Positions 8,332 to 16,009 of a stretch of 64,000 bases of DNA are shown here, piece by piece. How positions within the stretch are numbered: position 1 is the first letter of the stretch; every line of letters begins with the position of its first letter. This stretch comes from Agromyces hippuratus (GTDB lineage: Bacteria > Actinomycetota > Actinomycetes > Actinomycetales > Microbacteriaceae), in NCBI RefSeq assembly GCF_013410355.1, contig NZ_JACCFI010000001.1:2232001-2296000 (forward strand). Reading direction: 5' to 3'. Under the pieces are notes generated by a model. It saw nothing but the letters and a program-made list of their open reading frames with translations, was not told where the DNA came from and searched no databases. A program made the position numbers and the translations under genes.

Positions 8332-8332
8332 C

Positions 8333-9661
8333 ATGACCGACACGGATGCCCCGGGCGCGGTCGAACCGGCGAGCGGCGATGCCGACCCTGCCGCCGACCA
8401 CGCCCGGCGCGCCGTGGCCGCCGTCTGGCGCATCGAGTCCGCGCGCATCGTCGCGACGCTCACCCGCTTCGTCGGCGACGTCGGCCAGGCGGAGGACCTC
8501 GCGCAGGAGGCGCTCGTCGAGGCGCTGCGGCAGTGGCCGGCCGAGGGCGTGCCGAACAAGCCCGGCGCCTGGCTCACGGCGGTCGCGAAGCGCCGCGCGA
8601 TCGACGGGTGGCGCCGCCGCGAGCGGCTCGACGAGCGGTACGCCGCGCTCGCCCGCGATCTCGAGCAACAGGGCGCCGAGGCATCCGACACGTTCTGGGA
8701 CCCCGACACCATCGACGACGACATCCTGCGGCTCATCTTCGTGTCGTGCCACCCCGTGCTCTCACGTGAGGCGCAGATCGCGCTCACGCTGCGCATCGTC
8801 GGCGGCCTCGGGTCGGAGGAGATCGCGCGCGCGTTCCTCGTGCCCACCGCGACCGTGCAGCAGCGCATCGTGCGGGCGAAGAAGACGCTCGCGGCGGCGA
8901 AGGTGCCGTTCGAGGTGCCCGAGCCGAACGAGTACGCCGCCCGGCTCGCCTCGGTGCTGCAGGTGCTCTACCTGATCTTCAATGAGGGCTACCTGCCCGC
9001 AGCGGGCGACGAATGGGTGCGACCGGATGTCTCGGCCGAGGCCCTCAGGCTCAGCCGCATGGTGGCGGGCCTCATGCCCCGTGAACCCGAGGCGCAGTCC
9101 CTCGTCGCACTCATGGAGTTCACCGCGTCGCGCTTCGCGGCCCGCACCGCGCGCGACGGCACCCCGATCCCCCTCGACGAGCAGGACCGCTCGCGCTGGG
9201 ACCGCGCGCAGATCGGACGAGGCCAGGCGGCACTCGCCCGAGCCGATGCCATCGGACGTGGACGCGGGGCGTACGGCCTGCAGGCGGCGATCGCCGAGTG
9301 CCATGCGGTTGCGCCATCCGTCGACGACACCGACTGGGCGCGCATCGTGCTGCTCTACGAGGCGCTCGGTCGGCTCGCGCCCTCGCCCGTGGTCGACCTG
9401 AACCGCGCGGTCGCGGTCGCGATGTCGACCGGTCCGGCGAGCGCGCTGCGCATCGTCGACGAGCTCGTCGCGAACGGACGGCTCGCGGGCTACGCGCCCC
9501 TGCCCGCGGTGCGCGGCGAACTGCTGCGCCGGCTCGGACGCACGAGCGAGGCGCGCAGCGAGCTCGAGACCGCCGCGCGACTCACCGGCAACGAGCAGGA
9601 GCGGGCGTCGCTGCTCGCGAAGATCGCCGCCCTCGCGCCGCCGGCTCCACCCGCCGACTAG
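8333..9661 (+). CDS. ECF42-group RNA polymerase sigma factor with C-terminal extension
   Basis: A 442-residue protein. Sigma region 2 (residues ~30-100, DVGQAEDLAQEALVEAL) and region 4 (~135-190, LGSEEIARAFLV helix-turn-helix) are followed by a ~250-residue extension that includes the FNEGY motif and TPR-like helices (DUF6596). This long extension and the adjacent DGPF gene define ECF42. No anti-sigma factor is present, as is usual for this group, where the extension controls activity. The operon promoter carries the matching ECF42 signature. Confidence 0.9.
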   Translation: MTDTDAPGAVEPASGDADPAADHARRAVAAVWRIESARIVATLTRFVGDVGQAEDLAQEALVEALRQWPAEGVPNKPGAWLTAVAKRRAIDGWRRRERLDERYAALARDLEQQGAEASDTFWDPDTIDDDILRLIFVSCHPVLSREAQIALTLRIVGGLGSEEIARAFLVPTATVQQRIVRAKKTLAAAKVPFEVPEPNEYAARLASVLQVLYLIFNEGYLPAAGDEWVRPDVSAEALRLSRMVAGLMPREPEAQSLVALMEFTASRFAARTARDGTPIPLDEQDRSRWDRAQIGRGQAALARADAIGRGRGAYGLQAAIAECHAVAPSVDDTDWARIVLLYEALGRLAPSPVVDLNRAVAVAMSTGPASALRIVDELVANGRLAGYAPLPAVRGELLRRLGRTSEARSELETAARLTGNEQERASLLAKIAALAPPAPPAD

Positions 9662-9698
9662 CCCTCGGGGCCGGCCGCGACGTCACCGGAACGCTGCG

Positions 9699-12600
9699 TC
9701 AGATCCCGTCGCCGGGAGAGACCTCGCCCTCAGGAGCGTCCGATGCCGCAGCCGCAGCGGGGGCGGGGGCGGTCGTCGGTGCATCCGCCTCGCCCGCGGC
9801 CTTCGCGGCCCGCTTCGCGCGGCGCCGCTCGCGACCGCCCTCGACGAGGTTGTAGAGCACGGGCAGCACGACGAGCGTGAGCGCGGTCGACGACACGAGT
9901 CCGCCGATCACGACGAGCGCGAGCGGCTGCGAGATGAAGCCGCCGTGCCCGGTGATGCCGAGCGCCATCGGCAGCAGCGCGAAGATCGTCGCGAGCGCCG
10001 TCATGAGGATCGGGCGGAGACGTCGCGAGGAGCCGTGCACGAGGGCGTCGCGCACGGTCATGCCGCGATCGCGGTACTGGTTCACGAGGTCGACGAGCAC
10101 GATCGCGTTCGTCACCACGATGCCGACGAGCATCAGCACGCCGACGAGCGAGGCGACGCCGAGCGGCACGCCCGTGATGACCTGCAGCGCGATCGCGCCG
10201 GTCGCCGCGAACGGCACCGAGACGAGTAGCAGCAGCGGCTGCAGCAGCGAGCGGAACGTCGCGACCATCACGATGTAGACGATCAGGATCGCGGCGAGGA
10301 GCGCCAGCCCGAGCTGCGAGAACGATTCCTGCTGGTCGGCGCTGACGCCGCCGATCGACGCGGTCGTGCCGGCCGGCAGGTCGACCGAGTCGATCGCCGC
10401 GGCGACGGCCCCGCTCGCCGTGCCGAGGTCGTCGCCCGCGGGCGTCGCCGAGACGGTCGCGCTGCGGAGCCCCTGCACGGTCGTGACGGATGCCGGTCCG
10501 TCGACGTTCTCGACGGTCGCGAGCGAATCGAGCCGCACGAGGCCGGCGGGCGTCGGCACCTCGAGGGCCGAGAGCTCCTCGATCGTCGCGGGCGGGTTGT
10601 CGGTCGTGAGGTAGATCGTGAGGGTCTTCTCGTCGATCACGACGGTTCCGGCGCGCTGCGGCTGCATCGCGGCCGAGACGAACCCGCCGAGGGCGACCTC
10701 GGAGTAGCCCGCTGCCGCGGCATCCGCTCGGTTCACCTCGACGGCGACGTACGGCTGGGACTCCGACAGGTTCGAGCTCACCTGCGCGAGCGAGTCGATG
10801 CCGTCGAGCTCGGTGACGACGGCGTCGGTGGCCGCCTGCAGGTCCTCGGCGTTCGAGGCGGTGATGTCGACCTCGATGTCGCTCGAGGCGCCGAAGCCGC
10901 TCGACGCGGCCAGGGTGACCTCGCCGACGTCGTCGAGCGCGTCGAGGTCGTCGCGCACGCTCGCCTGCAGGGCGTCTTGATCGGCGTTCTCATCGGTCGT
11001 GACCGAGTACGTGATCGTCGAGCCGCCGCCGCCGAACGCCGCGGTGAGGCCGCTGCCCGAGCCGATCGACGTCTGCACGGTCTCGACGCCCTCGGTGTCG
11101 CGGATCGCCTGTTCGACGGGCTGCGAGGCCTCGTCCATGGCGTCGAGGCTCGTGCCGATCGGCAGCTCCTGCGTCACGCGGAAGGTGTTCTGCCCCGACG
11201 AGCCGAGGAAGTTCGTCTTCATGAGGGGGATCATGGCGATGGTGCCGCCGAGCACGAGACCGGCGACGACGAGCGTCACCACGCCGTGCTTCAGGGTCCA
11301 CTCGATGATCGGCAGGTAGCCGCGCTGGAGGCGCGAGGGGTGCTCGAGCTCGTCGGCCGGAGCGACGGGCTTCGGCTTCGGCTTCACGGCCGTCGCGGTC
11401 GCGGGTGCGCCCGTCGACCTCGGGAGCCCCGAGGAGCCGGTCTCGTCGCGGAGCTCGGGCGCGAGCCAGACGTCGTCGACGAACGCGGCGGCCGCGATCT
11501 CGGCCTCGTCCTCGTGCTTGGCGAGCCTCGCCGGCTTCAAGAACCAGTACGCGAGCACCGGGACGATCGTGAGCGAGACGAGGAGCGAGGCGACGAGCGC
11601 GATCGTCACCGTCAGGGCGAACGGCCGGAACAGCTCGCCCGTCACGCCCTCGACGAGCGCGAGCGGCAGGAACACCGCGACGGTGGTGATGGTCGAGGCC
11701 GTGATCGCCCCGGCGACCTCGCGCACGGCGTGCACGATCGTCGAGGCCTTGTCGACGCCCTCGATGAGGTGCCGCTTGATGTTCTCGATGACGACGATGG
11801 AGTCGTCGACCACGCGGCCGATCGCGATCGTGAGCGCACCGAGGGTCAGGATGTTCAGGGTGTAGTCGGCGGCCTGCAACCCGATGAAGGTGATGAGCAC
11901 CGACGTCGGGATCGAGATCGCGGTGACGAGCGTCGCGCGCACCGACATCAGGAAGACGAGGATCACGATGACCGCGAACAGGAGTCCGAGCATGCCCTCG
12001 GTCGCGAGCGACTCGATCGACTGCTCGATGTAGGGCGCCTGGTCGAAGACGACCGTGAACGTCGCGCCCGGGTTCGTCGTGTCGAGCGAGGACTCGAGGT
12101 CGGGCAGCAGCGCCGTCACGGCGTTCGACACCTCGACCGTGTTCGCGGCGGGCAGCTTCGTGACCGAGATGGTCAGGGCCGGCTCGCCGTTCACGCGCGA
12201 GATGCTCGACACGGGGTTGTCGGTCAGTTCGACGGATGCCACGTCGGCGATCGTGATCGATGCGGGCACGCTCGTCGTGGCGGCGGCGCCCTCGGGCAGC
12301 TCGGCTCCGTCGGGCAGGGTCGCTCCGTCGGGCAGTTCGGTTCCGTCGGTCGGCGTCTCCTCCGAGGCATCCGGAACCTGTTCGGTGGCGCCGAGCACCG
12401 GGAGCTCGGCGATCTCGTCGACGCTCTGGATGCGCGTGCCCGTCTGCACGGCGAACGTCGAGTCGCCCTCGGTGATCGTGCCCGCCGGCACGAGCAGGCC
12501 GTTCTGCTGCAGCGCGTCGCGGATGGCCTGCTGGGTGATGCCGTACGTCGCGAGCTCGGCGGGGTCGGGCGTGATGGTGACGCGCTGGCCGATCTCGCCC

Positions 12601-13127
12601 ACGAGGCTCGCCTCGCGCACGCCGTCGACGTCGGTGATCTCGGGCAGGGTCGTGCGCTCGATCTCGTCGGAGAGCGCGCTGATGTCGTCGGCGCCGGTCA
12701 CGGCGATCTGCAGCACCGGGAAGTCGTCGAGGCTGAGCGCGATGACCTGCGGGTCGACGTCGTCGGGCAGCTGGCCGGCGATGCGGTTCACGGCCGAGAG
12801 CATCTTCTGCTCGGCGAAGGCGAGGTCGGTGCCGTAGGTGAAGCTCGCGGTGACGCGCGAGAGGCCGGTCGAGCTCGTCGTCGAGGTCGACTCGAGACCC
12901 GTGATGCCCTGGATCGCGGTCTCGATCGGGGTCGAGACGTCGGTGTTGACGATGTCGGGCGATGCGCCGGGGTAGCTCGTCACGATCGAGAGCTGCGGGA
13001 ACTCGATCGACGGCGCCAGCTCCTGCTTCAGGCTCGTCAGCGAGATTCCGCCGAAGATCGCGACGACGACGGTGATGAGCGCGATGAGGGCACGGTTCTT
13101 CATGCTGAGCGCGGCGAGCAGGTGCAT
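9699..13127 (-). CDS. RND (HAE1/MMPL-like) efflux transporter permease
   Basis: A 1,142-residue membrane protein with the HAE1 plan: N-terminal helix followed by a large extracellular loop (SIEFPQLSIVTSYPGASP), helices 2-6, a second large loop and helices 8-12. No membrane-fusion partner gene adjoins it, as in Gram-positive SwrC-type pumps. The first loop contains a short repeated Asp-Gly-x-x-Leu-Pro segment near residue 265-280 (three units), a likely slippage tract. The C-terminus ends in a basic then Ala/Pro-rich tail. Substrates (surfactants, drugs or lipids) are not deducible. It is divergent from the cell-surface block. Confidence 0.88.
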   Translation of the reverse strand: MHLLAALSMKNRALIALITVVVAIFGGISLTSLKQELAPSIEFPQLSIVTSYPGASPDIVNTDVSTPIETAIQGITGLESTSTTSSTGLSRVTASFTYGTDLAFAEQKMLSAVNRIAGQLPDDVDPQVIALSLDDFPVLQIAVTGADDISALSDEIERTTLPEITDVDGVREASLVGEIGQRVTITPDPAELATYGITQQAIRDALQQNGLLVPAGTITEGDSTFAVQTGTRIQSVDEIAELPVLGATEQVPDASEETPTDGTELPDGATLPDGAELPEGAAATTSVPASITIADVASVELTDNPVSSISRVNGEPALTISVTKLPAANTVEVSNAVTALLPDLESSLDTTNPGATFTVVFDQAPYIEQSIESLATEGMLGLLFAVIVILVFLMSVRATLVTAISIPTSVLITFIGLQAADYTLNILTLGALTIAIGRVVDDSIVVIENIKRHLIEGVDKASTIVHAVREVAGAITASTITTVAVFLPLALVEGVTGELFRPFALTVTIALVASLLVSLTIVPVLAYWFLKPARLAKHEDEAEIAAAAFVDDVWLAPELRDETGSSGLPRSTGAPATATAVKPKPKPVAPADELEHPSRLQRGYLPIIEWTLKHGVVTLVVAGLVLGGTIAMIPLMKTNFLGSSGQNTFRVTQELPIGTSLDAMDEASQPVEQAIRDTEGVETVQTSIGSGSGLTAAFGGGGSTITYSVTTDENADQDALQASVRDDLDALDDVGEVTLAASSGFGASSDIEVDITASNAEDLQAATDAVVTELDGIDSLAQVSSNLSESQPYVAVEVNRADAAAAGYSEVALGGFVSAAMQPQRAGTVVIDEKTLTIYLTTDNPPATIEELSALEVPTPAGLVRLDSLATVENVDGPASVTTVQGLRSATVSATPAGDDLGTASGAVAAAIDSVDLPAGTTASIGGVSADQQESFSQLGLALLAAILIVYIVMVATFRSLLQPLLLLVSVPFAATGAIALQVITGVPLGVASLVGVLMLVGIVVTNAIVLVDLVNQYRDRGMTVRDALVHGSSRRLRPILMTALATIFALLPMALGITGHGGFISQPLALVVIGGLVSSTALTLVVLPVLYNLVEGGRERRRAKRAAKAAGEADAPTTAPAPAAAAASDAPEGEVSPGDGI

Positions 13128-13289
13128 TGCTCGATTCTCGCAGGCGCGGTCGCCGTGGATATCACATGCCGGTGAAATTCACGCGACATCCGCGCTCGGC
13201 ACGTCGGCGAAGTGTCCCCCATCCGGGGGGTATCCTCACGGGAAGAACCCCCCGTAGGGTGGCCAGCAGGGGAACGAAGAGGGGTGACG

Positions 13290-14384
13290 ATGAGCTCCGC
13301 GGATGCTGCACGGCAGGTGCCGTGGCTCCGTTACGCCCTCCTCGCCGCCTCCCTCTCCGCTGTGTGGCTCGTCATCTCGCTCTGCTCGAGCGCCCCGAGC
13401 GCCTCGGCCGAGGAACGAGACTCGGGCAGCGGCCTGCTCGGCACCGTCGGCTCGCTGCTCGGCGGCGTGACCGAGGTCACGGGAGCCGTCGGCGGCCTCG
13501 TCGACGGCGTCGTCGAGACGGTCGTCGCTCCGGTCAACGAGGTCGTCGAACCCGTCGTCGAGGCGCTGCCCGACCCAGTGGCCGAACCCGTCGAGGCGGT
13601 CGTGCCCGAAGCGGTCGACACCGTCACCGAGACCGCGAACACCGTGGTCGGCGGCGGCAACGCGGCCGTCGGCACCATCGTCAACGGCGTCACGGGCACG
13701 GTCTCGGGCATCGCCGGAGGCGACACCGTCAGCGGCATCACGGCCCCGGTCGCCGGACTCGTCGACGGCATCGTCGACGAGCTGCCGATCGTCGGAGCGC
13801 TGCTCCCCGACGGAACGGTCGACGGCGTGCTCGGACCGGTTGCCGGCCTCGTCGACGACACGCTCGGCACCGTCGTCGGCACCACGCCCGCCCTGCCCAC
13901 CGACGGCAGCGGCGTGCTCCCCCCGATTCCGTCGATCCCCCTGCTTCCGGGCGGTACCGACGGCACCGACCCCGGCGAGCCAGGCGGCCCGGGAGGCCAG
14001 GTACCCGGCGAACCGTCGCCGCCCGGCCGCACCGGTGCACCGCCCGGCACTGCCGCAGGCGGGCATGACGCCGTGCCCTCGAACGCCACCGTCCCCACGG
14101 GCAGCGCCGACCCGGCTCCTGCCATCGACTCCGAGATCGGCGAGATCGCGCCCTCAGAGGGCGGCTCGCCGGGCGGCGACGGCTCGCCCGCGCTCGGTGG
14201 GCCGGCACTCGGCGGCAGTTCGGGCACCGGCGCCGCGGGCAGCGGCGGCGGCGCGGCATCCGGCACCTCAGACGCGGCCTACGCCGCCCTCGAACTCGAC
14301 GCACTCGCGTCGCTCGCACTCCACTCGGTCGATGACGCGCTGCCGTCGTCACCGGTCTACGACACCGACTCCACCCCTGACTGA
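13290..14384 (+). CDS. Secreted low-complexity protein of unknown function
   Basis: A 364-residue protein with an N-terminal signal (LRYALLAASLSAVWLVISLC then ASAEE). The mature part is built from loosely repeated Val/Gly-rich units such as VDGVVETVV, VAGLVDGIVDELP and VAGLVDDTLGTVVG, then a Gly/Pro/Ser-rich tail. There is no wall-sorting motif. Alternating hydrophobic segments resemble surface-active or amyloid-like proteins of actinobacteria; this is inference. It is 91 bases before the chaplin-like gene and may be co-transcribed. The ATG at 13290 is preferred because the signal peptide starts there. Confidence 0.68.
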   Translation: MSSADAARQVPWLRYALLAASLSAVWLVISLCSSAPSASAEERDSGSGLLGTVGSLLGGVTEVTGAVGGLVDGVVETVVAPVNEVVEPVVEALPDPVAEPVEAVVPEAVDTVTETANTVVGGGNAAVGTIVNGVTGTVSGIAGGDTVSGITAPVAGLVDGIVDELPIVGALLPDGTVDGVLGPVAGLVDDTLGTVVGTTPALPTDGSGVLPPIPSIPLLPGGTDGTDPGEPGGPGGQVPGEPSPPGRTGAPPGTAAGGHDAVPSNATVPTGSADPAPAIDSEIGEIAPSEGGSPGGDGSPALGGPALGGSSGTGAAGSGGGAASGTSDAAYAALELDALASLALHSVDDALPSSPVYDTDSTPD

Positions 14385-14475
14385 CGGGGGCCGTTCCGCC
14401 TGCTCGTGAGGCGGAAGACGGTCATCGCTCCCTGCCCTGGGAGCGACCTCACCCATCAGTTCAGGAGGACTGGAA

Positions 14476-15834
14476 ATGAAGAAACTGCTTTTGAGGGCGC
14501 TCTATGCGACCCTGTTCGCCGGGGGCCTCTCGCTCCTCGGAGCCGGAGTCGCCCACGCGTCGGAGACGACGGGCGACGACGGCATCCTGTCGGGAACCCA
14601 GGCGGGCATCTCGATCGACCTGCCGATCACGCTCGGCGGCAACGCGATCTCGCTCATCGGGGACTCGTCGTCGCAGGACGCGAGCACCGAGGTCACCGGC
14701 GGGGAGACGGCCGAACCGGCCGCCGTGACGTCGGGTGACGACGGGATCGGCTCCGGCAGCCAGGCGCTCATCGACGTGTCGGTGCCGGTGACGATCGGCG
14801 GCAACGCCATCTCCGTCGTCGGCGACTCATCGACGGACGACGCGACCACCGAGGTCGCTCCGGCACCTGCACCCGCCGCGGACGCAGGCGCAGCTGCGCC
14901 GGCAGCCGCGGAGACGAGCGGGGTCGACTCCCTGCTCGGCGGCACGCAGGCGCTCGTCGACGTGTCGATTCCCATCACCCTCGGCGGCAACGCCATCTCG
15001 GTCATCGGCGACAGCAGCAGCGCCGATGCCGGGACGGCGGTCGAGTCGGGAACCGGCACGGGGTCCGGCTCGGGCACGGACGCCGCAACCAGCGGCGACG
15101 ACGGGGTCCTGGGCGGCACCCAGGCGATCATCGACGCAGCGGTGCCGATCACCGTCGGCGGCAACGCGATCTCGCTCATCGGCGACTCGACGAGCGAGGG
15201 CGCGGCGACGAGCGTCGGTTCGGGCTCCGGGCCGGCCGGCGGATCGGCCGAGACCAGCGGTGACGACGGGATCCTCGGCGGCACGCAGCTGCTGCCGAAC
15301 CTGTCGCTGCCGGTGACGATCGGAGGCAATGCGATCTCGGGCTTGGGCGACAGCACGTCGACCGGCGCCGAGACGGTCGTGACGCCGGGAACCGGGGGCG
15401 GTTCGGCGACGACGGATGGGAACGGCGGGCTGCTCGGGGGAACACAGCTGCTGCCGAACCTGTCCCTGCCCGTGACGATCGGCGGCAACGCCATCTCGGT
15501 GATCGGCGATAGCGAGACCGACGGGGCGACGACCGTCGTCGACCCGACGGACCCGACGGACCCGACCGACCCGGTGGACCCGGTGGATCCGGTGGACCCG
15601 GTGGACCCCACCGACCCGACGGATCCGACCGACCCGACGACGCCCGCCTCACCGGGTGACGGCGGCGGCACGACGGTCGCCTCGGGCAGCGGTTCGGGCG
15701 GAACCGGCGACGGCGCCGACGCGTCGACGCTCGCATCCACGGGCGCCGACGCCTCGGGCCTCGGGCTCGCGGCACTTGCAGTGCTCGCGGGGCTCGTGCT
15801 CGTCGGAGTCCGGCGGTTCGCGCTGAAGCGCTAG
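14476..15834 (+). CDS. Six-repeat chaplin-like surface protein with LASTG wall anchor
   Basis: A 452-residue protein with a signal peptide (MKKLLLRALYA, cleavage after AHA). Six repeats of ~50 residues share a GDDGI-x-GTQ lead, a short IP/LP strand and the core GGNAISVIGDS. The core matches the chaplin pattern (GNxxxVxG), but the chaplin cysteines are replaced by Gly. A Pro/Asp/Thr/Val linker (15541-15639) leads to LASTG, a hydrophobic helix and a basic tail: an LAxTG signal for a class E sortase. It is likely wall-linked and may coat the cell with amyloid-like fibres. AGGAGG-type RBS precedes the ATG. Confidence 0.85.
   Translation: MKKLLLRALYATLFAGGLSLLGAGVAHASETTGDDGILSGTQAGISIDLPITLGGNAISLIGDSSSQDASTEVTGGETAEPAAVTSGDDGIGSGSQALIDVSVPVTIGGNAISVVGDSSTDDATTEVAPAPAPAADAGAAAPAAAETSGVDSLLGGTQALVDVSIPITLGGNAISVIGDSSSADAGTAVESGTGTGSGSGTDAATSGDDGVLGGTQAIIDAAVPITVGGNAISLIGDSTSEGAATSVGSGSGPAGGSAETSGDDGILGGTQLLPNLSLPVTIGGNAISGLGDSTSTGAETVVTPGTGGGSATTDGNGGLLGGTQLLPNLSLPVTIGGNAISVIGDSETDGATTVVDPTDPTDPTDPVDPVDPVDPVDPTDPTDPTDPTTPASPGDGGGTTVASGSGSGGTGDGADASTLASTGADASGLGLAALAVLAGLVLVGVRRFALKR
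15541..15639 (+). repeat. 9-bp tandem repeat coding the DPT/DPV wall linker
   Basis: Eleven 9-base units related to GACCCGACG and GACCCGGTG encode Asp-Pro-Thr and Asp-Pro-Val triplets before the LASTG signal. Such linkers span the peptidoglycan; copy number may vary between strains. Confidence 0.92.
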
Positions 15835-15847
15835 CGAAACGGGATGG

Positions 15848-15875
15848 GCCCGGCGCCGCCCTACCGGCGCCGGGC
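15848..15875. terminator. Two-way terminator hairpin
   Basis: Arms GCCCGGCGCCG (15848-15858) and CGGCGCCGGGC (15865-15875) pair perfectly around a six-base loop. It lies between convergent genes and has no T-tract on either side. Confidence 0.65.
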
Positions 15876-16009
15876 TCGCACCCCCGGCAGATCACTGCCC
15901 ACAGACTCCGTGCCGCAGACCCGTGCGGCACGGCAGGCCGCGGTGTGCCCGAACCGCGGCCGGTCGGGGCGGCCCGACGAGCGCAGTCGTCGAGCCGCCC
16001 CGCACTCCC

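Noticed and set aside
10977..13175. A 732-codon plus-strand frame opposite the RND pump
   Set aside because: Composition (Arg/Asp/His-rich, no motif) is that of an antisense shadow of a clear transporter gene.
13213..13233. A third CsoR-like site (CCCCCATCCGGGGGGTAT) before the 13290 gene
   Set aside because: The left half lacks the TAC and the centre is wrong; the downstream gene has no metal link. It looks like a G/C-run coincidence.
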